Shown: positions 1 through 7,736 of the stretch, one piece after another
How the letters are laid out: each line of letters starts with the position of its first letter
How positions within the stretch are numbered: position 1 is the stretch's first letter
Virus record (IMG/VR): IMGVR_UViG_3300046500_000048
Span: 1 to 44,427 of that record
DNA length: 44,427 bases
DNA from: a virus
Strand: one strand, 5' to 3'
Translations under genes and position numbers: made by a program
Notes under the pieces: generated by a model
What the model was told of the DNA's origin: nothing
The model's database searches: none
The model's input: only the letters and a program-made list of their open reading frames with translations

Positions 1-248
1 TGGAAGGGTAGTAGCTCAGGTTGTTAACAATATTGATCAGACCATCCATAGTGCGGAACGGTTGACCATTGCGAGTACCTTGCGACTTCTGTCCAAAGAA
101 CAGAGCTTTCTCAATATCAGCTGCGTGGAAAGCTGCGCAATCCTGACGCGATTCAGCATCGTTAGATTCACCAGCAATCATCAGAGTAGCACGGATGGTA
201 TCAGTGATAGCCCAAGTATTACGGAAAATCTGAGTCAGGTTAGTGATA
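1..248. repeat. Terminal redundancy, left copy
   Basis: These 248 bases are repeated at 44180-44427. The only difference is G at 128 against A at 44307. In the capsid frame this changes a Phe codon TTC to TTT, so it is silent. The repeat lies inside the capsid gene and cutting it out restores that gene, so it is the overlap of a circular or circularly permuted assembly rather than a biological direct terminal repeat. Confidence 0.93.
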
Positions 249-709
249 CGAACAGGATTGATAATCAGCGAGTTCGGACGAACAGAACCTTCTTCGTATG
301 CATTACCAATCTGGTTAATAACAACCGAGTTGCTAATAGCAGCAGCAGCCACAGTACCAACACCACGAGTAACAGTAACGTGAGTAGCGTCAGTCACGCT
401 GTTAACGATAACGTTCTCGTTAGTAGTTGGAACCTGCATGATCATACCCGGCAGAACGTTAGCAGTGCTAACAACCGTCAGAGTAGTATCAGTGCTAAGT
501 GCCGATGCTGACAGAGTCAGCGAGGGGAACAGCATAGTCTTAGTGAAGAAGCCATGTTCAACTTGAACAGCAGTTTCCGCAGTAAGCATTGCAGACATAC
601 CAAATAGCGGAGCAGAACCGTTAGGCATCAGGCGAGTAATCATACCCGCAAACGACTTAGCTGCCAGATCCTGAGTAAGCTGGGCAGTAGTAAAAGTACC
701 AGTAGACAT
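1..709 (-). CDS. Major capsid protein, N-terminal part (continues at the other end of the window)
   Basis: ATG at 709 reads leftward off the window start. Joined to the frame ending at 43671, after removing the 248-base duplication, it gives one uninterrupted 405-aa protein. Features such as the stretch reading NPVRITNLTQIFRNTW resemble the SU10-type major capsid family (DUF5309), which forms the icosahedral shell; that is recognition from memory. It lies directly after the scaffold-like gene, the usual order. A good ribosome site (TAGGAATA) precedes the start. Codons are strongly biased to CTG, GTT and CGT, unlike most neighbours, as expected for the most abundant virion protein. The fragment is an artefact of where the circle was cut, not a broken gene. 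Confidence 0.9.
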   Translation of the reverse strand, partial: MSTGTFTTAQLTQDLAAKSFAGMITRLMPNGSAPLFGMSAMLTAETAVQVEHGFFTKTMLFPSLTLSASALSTDTTLTVVSTANVLPGMIMQVPTTNENVIVNSVTDATHVTVTRGVGTVAAAAISNSVVINQIGNAYEEGSVRPNSLIINPVRITNLTQIFRNTWAITDTIRATLMIAGESNDAESRQDCAAFHAADIEKALFFGQKSQGTRNGQPFRTMDGLINIVNNLSYYPS

Positions 710-749
710 ATTATATTCCTATAAAGTTTATAAAATTAAGTATTACTAA

Positions 750-1493
750 TTAATTAAAGAACTTACTCCAATCTTCACCTTGTGCAGCCTGAGCTTGAGC
801 TTGTTGCTGTTGCTGAGTTTGTGGAGTAGTGACTGCGTTAGCAAAACCAATAAGATAGTCTTGAGCCATCTTAGTAAGTTCTGCTGGGGTAGCATTAGGA
901 TATTTAACCAAGAACTGATTCCTAGCCATATCCAACATTGGGGCCACTGCAGGGTTGGAGAAAATTGGGTTATCTTGCTTTAGTGCGTTATCCACGCTCA
1001 GAGACTTGAAACGAGTATCTAGATCGGCAGATCGTGCAAAACCAGACTTATCCAGTGCACCTTCAATAAGCTTAGTACCAGCAAATGCAGATTGTGCATA
1101 AACGTTCTGACCGACAGTATTAATAAGTTCGATCATAGCTTGCACACCTTCTTGGCCACCAGCAGCTACCTTAGCAATAAGTTCTGGATTAAGGCCAGAA
1201 GCAAAGTTCTGCTTACGGGCAGCTTCCATCATCTTAGTCTGATCAACATTAAACAGTGGTTGACCTTGCGCACCCGGCTTATTTTCAGTATTCCAGATAT
1301 CTTTAAACTGATCAAGCGGATCAGTTACAGTAGGATTATTAGGAACAACACCGTTAGGTGCAGTACCGCTAGTAGCTACTGGAGTATTAGCAGGTGCGTT
1401 AGCTGGCATATTGCCGGGAGTTGCAGGAGCTGGTTGAGCAACAGGAGCTGGTGCAGGTTGCGGATTACCGAACAACTTTTCAAAAATAGACAT
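750..1493 (-). CDS. Putative scaffolding protein
   Basis: 247 aa. The N-terminal 60 residues are Pro/Ala-rich low complexity. A mostly helical middle follows, and the C-terminus has a Gln-rich run (about residues 225-240) ending in a short charged tail (EDWSKFFN). A short basic or amphipathic tail after a flexible helical body is typical of scaffolds that bind the capsid protein during prohead assembly. The position between portal and major capsid supports this. The start has a CGGAGA ribosome site 7 nt upstream. No protease domain is visible. Function is inferred from position and composition, not from a firm family match. Confidence 0.7.
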   Translation of the reverse strand: MSIFEKLFGNPQPAPAPVAQPAPATPGNMPANAPANTPVATSGTAPNGVVPNNPTVTDPLDQFKDIWNTENKPGAQGQPLFNVDQTKMMEAARKQNFASGLNPELIAKVAAGGQEGVQAMIELINTVGQNVYAQSAFAGTKLIEGALDKSGFARSADLDTRFKSLSVDNALKQDNPIFSNPAVAPMLDMARNQFLVKYPNATPAELTKMAQDYLIGFANAVTTPQTQQQQQAQAQAAQGEDWSKFFN

Positions 1494-1584
1494 TTAAAAT
1501 CTCCGAGTTTTGGATGAGTTACTAGTGTGGGTTTTGTTACTTAGAGCAGGTTGAATCATAAAGGTCGGCTATTAATCTGTCACC

Positions 1585-1875
1585 TCAGGATTGGCCATTG
1601 TTATTATTAGCAGCAGCTACGGCTTCAATACGAGCAGCTTCATTGCAATCAAGAACGTAAGTAATACAATTAACCCAACCCATAATTTCTGCTTCTTGTT
1701 GAAGGAATACTTGTGGGTTAATCGGATCATAAGTAAGATTAAGTTTCTTGTGCGCATACTCAGCACGAAGATTCTGAAGAATCATAATTTGATTCATATT
1801 CAGAGTTTGTCCAGAAATACGTTCTTGATCACTGAGATCAAATTCTGCAAAATGATTAAGTTTAGGAGTTGCCAT
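1585..1875 (-). CDS. Conserved head-region hypothetical protein
   Basis: 96 aa, acidic and mostly helical, between the structured RNA-like element and the scaffold gene. It reads with late-gene spacing and has a TGAGGATATC ribosome site before ATG at 1875. It contains SDQERISGQTLNMNQIMIL and ends in an Asn run. I do not recognise a family. Being inside the portal-scaffold-capsid block, it could be a small head-assembly or minor virion protein; that is inference from place only. Confidence 0.7.
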   Translation of the reverse strand: MATPKLNHFAEFDLSDQERISGQTLNMNQIMILQNLRAEYAHKKLNLTYDPINPQVFLQQEAEIMGWVNCITYVLDCNEAARIEAVAAANNNNGQS

Positions 1876-1946
1876 GATATCCTCAATAGTTATAAATTAT
1901 AGATAATAAATGTTCCGCTGCTCTTTGCTCCTCACCGGGGCTTTAT

Positions 1947-2070
1947 CAGGGGATGATAACTTAACACAGTAGGTACCAAGGGTAGTTCACCCGGTGCTCG
2001 CCTTATGGCGATCCTGCGGCTTCCTACTATTTCCTTGGTATCCATCTGCTTATAAGTTTATCAGCCCCTG
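1947..2070 (-). ncRNA. Candidate structured RNA element with pseudoknot, between portal and next gene
   Basis: Read as minus-strand RNA. Helix A closes the element: 2070-2053 pairs with 1963-1947 (about 16 bp, one mismatch and one bulge). Inside it, helix B (UACCAAGG at 2040-2033 with CCUUGGUA at 1981-1974, 8 bp perfect) and helix C (AGUAGG at 2028-2023 with CCUACU at 1973-1968, 6 bp perfect) cross each other, which is a pseudoknot. The two 3' strands are contiguous, allowing coaxial stacking. The 41-nt interior also holds small hairpins (CGCC-AUAA-GGCG). The whole 255-nt gap 1876-2130 has no plausible gene. It could be a cis-acting mRNA element, a processed small RNA or a cis-acting DNA site; no known RNA family is recognised. 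Confidence 0.55.
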
Positions 2071-2130
2071 CGCCCAGCGATACGCGACGATCAGCTAAGT
2101 GTTAGTGTTGCTGTCGGTACTGGCGGCCGA

Positions 2131-4134
2131 TTACTGTTGCTGGCTCTGAGCATTACCGGGATTGTTACCTTGTGGCTGATAACCAAACTGTTGCGGAGTA
2201 GGTTGTGGTGGGAACTGTTCTGGCTTAATATCTGGATTCTGTTTAGCCAGTTGCATAACAAGTTGTTGCCACTGTCCCACTGCCTGCTCATAAGCCATCT
2301 GTTCTGGTGATTTCTCGAAAGCAGAAAGATCAGCGCCCTGAGTATTCATAAGGTATGTGAACAATGGAGCTACATTATATCCAGCCGCCACAGGAGAGTT
2401 AGGAGTACCAATCTGCTGGAAAGCTACTGCCAGAACATCACCATTAATAAGCTTATCAGTTGGAGTCAGGCCATCAGAGATTTTAAATTCCAGAGATGCC
2501 TTACGAAGAGCAACTGGATCAATATTAACTTGTGTACGTTTCTGAGGGTTATAAACCTGAGAAGCGCCCTGATACTGAAGGATATTAAGTTTTAACATCT
2601 CCTTAGCAGGAGTGAAGAACTGAGCTTCCAGCAGCATAGATGTAGCTTGATCTCGGCCATTAGCATTCCCCATAACAGTATCAAATTCATGAGTGGTTTT
2701 ATTACCCTTCACAAACTGACCTTGTTTAGCCGGATTCTGACCACTAATCTGATTAGCAAATTGTCCCAGCAATCCAATCTGTTGCATCATCAATGGAGAC
2801 TGATCATCTTTGAATGGAATAGAATAGTAAGCTTCTCCTAATGGCTTACCATAAGCAGAGGGCTTAACTGGAATCTTAGCAGATGGATTTACACTATTAA
2901 TATGTGCAGAGTCTACACGACTTGGATCATATAGGCCACGGTCGCTAATGGCGCGACGACGAGCTGCAAGTACCGAGTTCATAAGGGCACTGCTAATATC
3001 CTGAATTGGCTCCACATTCTTAGCAAGCGATTTAGTCTGATACTGCAAGCCATCTTCATTAGGCTGCATAAACAGAATAGGCAGCATGTTATGAGCATTA
3101 GTCTGGCGCTCAGCATAAACAATAACTTCATTGTTCACGATGATAAACTTCCAGATTTGCGGCGTATTAGACTGCGGTACGAACATTGCGAAATCAGATG
3201 GCAAGATACGAGCATAGAGAACAGTAACATCATACATGTTCTTATACTGAATCTTATTAGTATCTGCACCAGACAATCCTGCCCAGCTCATCCAATCCAT
3301 ACCTTGATTAACAGCATCTAAAAGGCCACCAGCTACATTGATATCTGGAACATAATAGGTAAAGATACTGTTGGAATTAACAAGGCTACCAGCCGCTGAA
3401 CCAGCACCAGATTCCAAGGCTGCTTTAACATTGGAGATAATCTTATCTGGCAACTCATTGAGGAAACTCTTGAGTTTAATTCTAGACATCAGACGCTTAT
3501 AACCAACGAACTCACCATCAACATGAATAGCAGTTGGTGCTACACGCAGATCCCAGAATGTATTATAAAGATCCATTCGCCTAAATACATTACCTTCCCA
3601 ATTAATTTCTTTAGGCTTACCAACCTTACCATTACCAAAATTAACATCAGTATCAAAGCTAGCAGATACCTTACGTTCCCAAACTAATTCAACTGCTGCG
3701 AGATTGTATTTAAATCCATCACGGAATGCCATTTGCAGTTCACGAACCCAGCCGCCTTTGGTCTGGTTATCTGCAATGACTGATTCCATTTGCAGACCTT
3801 GAGAACTGTATTGCGGGGAAGGAGCAACACCAAAGATAGGAGAGCCTTGCAGAAACACAGAAGATTGATATACAACTGCGGCCTCAACCTGTGGCATAAC
3901 AACAGGAATTGTAAGGTCTTGATAGCGATTCTGATCACCGTATCTATTAGCTTGCTTAGCTTTGCGATTCTCTTCTAGCTGATTCTTTTCACGATTATAA
4001 GCTAGGTCCATATCACGCAACTTAGCACGAATATTGATACCCTTATTATAAAGATTGAAACACTGCTTAAGGTATTCAATAATTGCTGCTTGTGATTTAT
4101 GGCTAAGATTAAATGGGGTATTGGCTGTAGTCAT
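2131..4134 (-). CDS. Portal protein
   Basis: 667 aa. Builds the dodecameric ring at the unique vertex through which DNA is packaged and ejected, and docks the terminase and tail. Evidence: position two genes after the large terminase and before the scaffold and capsid genes; length typical of podovirus portals; an N-terminal helical region, a long mixed alpha/beta core, and a Pro/Gln-rich C-terminal tail (last 40 residues, QPQGNNPGNAQSQQQ). Such disordered tails are common after the portal barrel. ATG at 4134. The downstream 255-nt untranslated stretch is unusual in this otherwise tightly packed operon. Confidence 0.85.
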   Translation of the reverse strand: MTTANTPFNLSHKSQAAIIEYLKQCFNLYNKGINIRAKLRDMDLAYNREKNQLEENRKAKQANRYGDQNRYQDLTIPVVMPQVEAAVVYQSSVFLQGSPIFGVAPSPQYSSQGLQMESVIADNQTKGGWVRELQMAFRDGFKYNLAAVELVWERKVSASFDTDVNFGNGKVGKPKEINWEGNVFRRMDLYNTFWDLRVAPTAIHVDGEFVGYKRLMSRIKLKSFLNELPDKIISNVKAALESGAGSAAGSLVNSNSIFTYYVPDINVAGGLLDAVNQGMDWMSWAGLSGADTNKIQYKNMYDVTVLYARILPSDFAMFVPQSNTPQIWKFIIVNNEVIVYAERQTNAHNMLPILFMQPNEDGLQYQTKSLAKNVEPIQDISSALMNSVLAARRRAISDRGLYDPSRVDSAHINSVNPSAKIPVKPSAYGKPLGEAYYSIPFKDDQSPLMMQQIGLLGQFANQISGQNPAKQGQFVKGNKTTHEFDTVMGNANGRDQATSMLLEAQFFTPAKEMLKLNILQYQGASQVYNPQKRTQVNIDPVALRKASLEFKISDGLTPTDKLINGDVLAVAFQQIGTPNSPVAAGYNVAPLFTYLMNTQGADLSAFEKSPEQMAYEQAVGQWQQLVMQLAKQNPDIKPEQFPPQPTPQQFGYQPQGNNPGNAQSQQQ

Positions 4135-4173
4135 GGTTGTTATTCCTAGTTATGGAAATTAGTATTTAGAGAT

Positions 4174-4446
4174 TTAGGGAATGAACATTGATGTGATAAA
4201 ATCTGTGACTGAATCTTTCATAGTGTCTAGCATATTATTTCCAGAATTATCTACTAGATCACCTTCATTATTTTCATTATCTTTGTCTCCATTCTCCTTA
4301 TTCTCTTCAGCAGATTTATCCGCATTGGTTCTGATAGCTTCTCGGAGAATGTTTCCTTTATTAGCTTCATCAGCGGGTGTCTGGCTTTCAGGAAGAATGC
4401 TATTAAGTGTTTTAATTAATTGTGTTGCATCAAATGTGAAGTTCAT
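4174..4446 (-). CDS. Small acidic hypothetical protein between terminase and portal
   Basis: 90 aa. The centre (about residues 45-70) is rich in Asp, Glu, Asn and Lys and probably disordered. The ends look helical, and the C-terminus (DFITSMFIP) is hydrophobic. It sits 13 nt after the large terminase stop, with a GGAACAAAAT ribosome site before ATG at 4446. No family is recognised. A role in packaging or portal assembly is only suggested by place. Confidence 0.65.
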   Translation of the reverse strand: MNFTFDATQLIKTLNSILPESQTPADEANKGNILREAIRTNADKSAEENKENGDKDNENNEGDLVDNSGNNMLDTMKDSVTDFITSMFIP

Positions 4447-4459
4447 ATTTTGTTCCTAA

Positions 4460-6040
4460 TTAATAACAGCAGTTATCAATTTCAACATCAATCACTGAAT
4501 GCTCAAGTTCTCTGATCTCACCAATAGAAACTACATACTGACCAAACTCAGCTTGTACGCGTGGAGCATAACAGAGAAGGTCAAGAATATCATCACTATT
4601 ATCTAGCTTCATTGGATTGAAAGTTACCATCTGTGCGTGAACTTCAGCTCTCAGATCACCATGGATAACAATGTCTCCAGCTTGATAATCTTTAAACATC
4701 TGAAGGATACGAGAGTTCTTAGAGTTACCACCGGGGTAAATCTCTACACATTGAATACCGATGATACCCATTTGCTCACAGATGAACTTAAACCAATAGA
4801 GAAGAGTAGCTTGATACGCTACAGATTCAATTGCTACTAGCCTGCAATTATTCTCAAGGCAGAATTTAATCGCAGTTCTAATTGTATCAACAGGACTTAA
4901 CCTATCACTTCTGAGCTTTCTCAATACTGGCTTAGTTGCATGAACTTCGAAATAGCCAACTGCTACTTCATCTGATTTCTTTTTCCAACCAGATGGATCG
5001 ACAATAACAAAGTTCCCTTCTGGGATTTGATCATTAGGCCACTGATAATCTTGGATCTTAGAGAAATCAATAAGGTTATTAGACGCAGCGTTTTCATCAT
5101 TAAGAACTTCTGAATAAAATACTTCTGGCCGACCCATTGCAAGGTCATTCTCAAATTCTCTTGTTAACTGTTCAATAGGTTGTAGCTCTTCCCAAAGAGA
5201 AGTACCGTCCGCAAGAATGCCACCAGCAATGAATTTAGCCCAGTTAGGATTGGCTTTTAATCTCCTAAGAATTGACCACTTAGTAGGATACATATTAGCC
5301 ACAAACAAGAACATGCAACCAGCAGGTGACTTGGCTTTCATAGCAGTACCAACCATCCACTGCTCTAGTGCATTAGAAAGGATCTCACTATCAGCTTCTT
5401 CACGAGATTGAATATCTTCAAAGATCATCACATCTGGACGTTCATTGTTAATATTCATACCACGAAGGCTAGTACCGGCGCCAATACCTGCCAGAACTAT
5501 GTTCCTTCCACGGAAACCAAACTTCTTCATTGCTTGGGTATCTTGTACTAACCCTTGTCTCCAATCTCCAAATACCTTCTTGATATTTGGTTCATCTAGA
5601 AAGGCTGCAATGTCGAAGATAATATTCTCAGCTAGTTTAGCTGTATTGGAAATAACAAGGATAAACTTCTTATTAGTGAAGAGAATGCAATAGAGTACAA
5701 ATAGTTTGATAACAGTAGTCTTACCAAAGCCACGAGGAAGACCTAATGCTAGTTGCGGAAAACTACGGGGCTTTTTAAGTTCATCTAATAACCATAGCCA
5801 TACACTTACAAATACCGGTGGAAAGCAGAAGCGAAAGACAACCGGAGCTGCAAGTGCTGCAAGGAAGTCAAGGGATGTTCTTGCAAGGTTATGGACTTGC
5901 TCTGCTTCGAAAGCAGCTTCTTGAACTGGGATTTCTTCTTCTTTATAGTTAGATCCATAACTGGCAATCTCTGTATCCGCTTTTGCTGCTTTGATTTCTT
6001 CATCTGTAGCTCCCAAAGATTCCAATAAAGTCTTACCCAT
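4460..6040 (-). CDS. Terminase large subunit (DNA-packaging ATPase and nuclease)
   Basis: 526 aa. Pumps DNA into the prohead and cuts the concatemer. The ATPase domain has Walker A LPRGFGKTT (about 101-109), Walker B PDVMIFEDI (202-210, catalytic Glu after the Asp-like pair) and a coupling segment near FVANMY (246-251). The RNase H-fold nuclease has candidate metal ligands Asp348 (VIVDPS), Glu405 (VAIES) and an Asp around 483-487 (SDDILD). Length is normal for large terminases. A strong GCAGGAGCTATT site precedes ATG at 6040. It follows the small terminase, the usual order. From sequence alone I cannot tell headful from site-specific cutting. Confidence 0.93.
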   Translation of the reverse strand: MGKTLLESLGATDEEIKAAKADTEIASYGSNYKEEEIPVQEAAFEAEQVHNLARTSLDFLAALAAPVVFRFCFPPVFVSVWLWLLDELKKPRSFPQLALGLPRGFGKTTVIKLFVLYCILFTNKKFILVISNTAKLAENIIFDIAAFLDEPNIKKVFGDWRQGLVQDTQAMKKFGFRGRNIVLAGIGAGTSLRGMNINNERPDVMIFEDIQSREEADSEILSNALEQWMVGTAMKAKSPAGCMFLFVANMYPTKWSILRRLKANPNWAKFIAGGILADGTSLWEELQPIEQLTREFENDLAMGRPEVFYSEVLNDENAASNNLIDFSKIQDYQWPNDQIPEGNFVIVDPSGWKKKSDEVAVGYFEVHATKPVLRKLRSDRLSPVDTIRTAIKFCLENNCRLVAIESVAYQATLLYWFKFICEQMGIIGIQCVEIYPGGNSKNSRILQMFKDYQAGDIVIHGDLRAEVHAQMVTFNPMKLDNSDDILDLLCYAPRVQAEFGQYVVSIGEIRELEHSVIDVEIDNCCY

Positions 6041-6088
6041 AATAGCTCCTGCTATTCATAATTATTTCCTTTCTTAACTGTCACAGAA

Positions 6089-6805
6089 CTAACTTCCAAT
6101 TGTCGGCTCATAGACAGCAGCAGTTCCATTGCCCTTATCTTGTTCTGATCTTGTAGCTTCTGCTGATTTTGTAATTTCTGAGACTCTTTGTTGTATGAGT
6201 TCAATTGAAGCTCTTGGGGAGTTATTGGAGTGGGTGATGGCTTTGGTTTCAACATAGTCTGTACTCTGATTGTGTAAGCCTGCTCCATGCTCATTAACTA
6301 CTTGAGACTTAGCTTTAGCTGCTGCTAACAGTTGCGAGCCTTGGATAGTTTCAAGTGTTTGATTACCAGCATGGATAACTTGGTTGTTTACATTGGTTGT
6401 GAACTTCTGGGTGATAACAGTAGGCATAAGGAGTTGCACTACTTGATTCTGATTTACCATTTGTTCTGGTGCGCTAGAACCTCTGCGCTTCATGCCATTA
6501 ATAACAGATGCTGCTTTTAACAATTCCATTGGCCTTGTCATCAATGGTAACATCTCTTCTAATTGAGTGGCAACTTTCTTTTCCATTCTATCATAAGCAT
6601 TGTCCATCTCATTATGCTTTTGAAGATTCTGGAATCTAATAGTTGCAACTTCATCTGCAAAGTCTTTCTGTGCCATTAGTTGCGAGATGCGAGATTCACT
6701 GACTCCAATAGCTGTAGCTACTGTGGCCGCCGAGAGTCCAGAACCTAACAGTTCAATAGCTCTCTTTTCTGTTGTACTCCTAGCAGTTTGAATTTGAGTG
6801 CTCAT
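6089..6805 (-). CDS. Terminase small subunit (putative)
   Basis: 238 aa and the first gene of the late unit. The N-terminus (about 10-45) has a helix-turn-helix pattern (ATVATAIGVSESRISQLM), as in small terminases that recognise phage DNA. The middle is helical and could oligomerise. The C-terminal 70 residues are polar and low complexity. Its place directly before the large terminase supports the call. No clear Shine-Dalgarno sequence precedes ATG at 6805. An 80-aa out-of-frame ORF (6052-6294) overlaps the C-terminal third; I do not treat it as established. Confidence 0.8.
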   Translation of the reverse strand: MSTQIQTARSTTEKRAIELLGSGLSAATVATAIGVSESRISQLMAQKDFADEVATIRFQNLQKHNEMDNAYDRMEKKVATQLEEMLPLMTRPMELLKAASVINGMKRRGSSAPEQMVNQNQVVQLLMPTVITQKFTTNVNNQVIHAGNQTLETIQGSQLLAAAKAKSQVVNEHGAGLHNQSTDYVETKAITHSNNSPRASIELIQQRVSEITKSAEATRSEQDKGNGTAAVYEPTIGS

Positions 6806-7259
6806 GATTGGATGTGAGTGAGAGTATATAATATAGTGATTATGATTGAGGTCATTAGTTATAACTAGGGAGGATTGAGATTAAAAAACTTTAGTAATTT
6901 TTTAGGAGTGCCTTAGGACTAGGACAGCGATGGCGATCAAAAAAGGTCCCATCCCCCCGCATGCGATTAGTTATTATGATAAGTAATTGTGAGGATAATG
7001 ATATTGATGATAATGATTGGGAAGGTAAGCATTGGGAGACTACCTACTAGTAGATAGGCTTGAAGCTGGGACGCTTACTGACATACATGAATGTATGTAT
7101 AGCTGTAGCTGGCATGATTATTGCCAATAGCTTTTGGCTATAGGGTTGATAGTTAAATACAATGATGAAAAGCTATTCTCTTTTTCTTTATTCTTGATAT
7201 AATGCCTTTAAGCGCTGGCAACGTGATGATGATTACTAACTAGTAAGGAGTAAGACAGA
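6806..7259. promoter_or_regulatory. Divergent control region between late (-) and early (+) units
   Basis: 454 bases without a gene. It contains a perfect 8-bp inverted repeat ACATACAT-GA-ATGTATGT (7081-7098), a 10-bp palindrome CTACTAGTAG (7044-7053) lying between GTAAGC (7025-7030) and its complement GCTTAC (7073-7078), and a hairpin CC-A-ATAGC/GCTAT-A-GG (7124-7144). An A6...T6 inverted repeat lies near 6885-6905. The plus-strand promoter is listed separately. I find no convincing sigma70 promoter for the minus-strand late unit here; the best -10-like sequence is TATTAT near 6825-6835 without a good -35. The palindromes could bind a phage or host regulator. Confidence 0.6.
7195..7203 (+). 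promoter_or_regulatory. Extended -10 promoter of the early unit
   Basis: TGATATAAT gives a consensus TATAAT (7198-7203) preceded by the TGn extension. The 17-nt-distant -35 position reads ATTCTC, a poor match, which fits an extended -10 promoter. A pyrimidine-rich tract (CTCTTTTTCTTTATTC) fills the spacer. The expected start is near 7210, giving a leader of about 50 nt before the first early gene at 7260. Confidence 0.65.
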
Positions 7260-7463
7260 ATGAAACTGGTAGATAAACGTGAGCAAGGTAATGTGATGGT
7301 AGCTATCTATGAGCAAACTATCAAATTCAATCCTAACCCTTACTATGAAGTGTTTAGTTTCATTGACGGCGTTAAGCAGCGATACACTAATGCGGGTTGG
7401 AGCTTAGAGCATATGCGTATGGATATGGACAATATCTTTAATCTTATTACTAAAGGAAATTAA
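7260..7463 (+). CDS. Early hypothetical protein 1
   Basis: 67 aa, first gene behind the early promoter, with an AGTAAGGAGT ribosome site 10 nt before ATG. Beta-rich at the start, helical at the end (SLEHMRMDMDNIF). The family is not recognised. First-transcribed small phage genes often encode host-takeover factors, but nothing in the sequence shows that here. Confidence 0.75.
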   Translation: MKLVDKREQGNVMVAIYEQTIKFNPNPYYEVFSFIDGVKQRYTNAGWSLEHMRMDMDNIFNLITKGN

Positions 7464-7465
7464 TC

Positions 7466-7624
7466 ATGACTCACCTGTTAGTTGATACTGTAGATGGATT
7501 GAGGATTGTTAAAGCTACCGAAGCTAATTACTTTTACTCGGACTATGCTGTACAGATGGTAGGTACTAAGTCTGAGTGTGAAGCTGAAAAGCAAAGGCTA
7601 ATGAACTATCAACCTAGTTTCTAA
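7466..7624 (+). CDS. Early hypothetical protein 2
   Basis: 52 aa beginning MTHLLVDTVDGL and ending NYQPSF. It starts 2 nt after the previous stop with AAAGGAAATTAATC as ribosome site, so it is very probably co-translated. It has a short beta start and a helical, charged C-terminal half (SECEAEKQRLMNYQ). Its function is unknown. Confidence 0.65.
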   Translation: MTHLLVDTVDGLRIVKATEANYFYSDYAVQMVGTKSECEAEKQRLMNYQPSF

Positions 7625-7633
7625 TTTTAACTA

Positions 7634-7693
7634 GGGTATTGCAGGCAGTTTGCATCTAATTAGTAGGAAAAATGCAGATTGCCTAGAGTATCC
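7634..7693 (+). other. Long hairpin in the gap after early gene 2
   Basis: Three stacked helices: 7634-7639 with 7688-7693 (6 bp, two G-U), 7643-7647 with 7680-7684 (AGGCA/TGCCT), and 7651-7655 with 7672-7676 (TGCAT/ATGCA). They are separated by symmetrical 3x3 internal loops and there is a 16-nt apical loop. No U-run follows, so it is not a normal terminator. It could be an RNase III processing site or an mRNA-stability element. Its outer arms resemble those of the hairpin at 8418-8475. Confidence 0.55.
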
Positions 7694-7736
7694 TTATCAA
7701 CCCGTAGTTCCCATTGACCAAGTAGGAGTATTAATT

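Noticed and set aside
62-511. 149-codon plus-strand frame at the window start
   Set aside because: Antisense to the major capsid gene; Asn/Ser-rich translation and no ribosome site.
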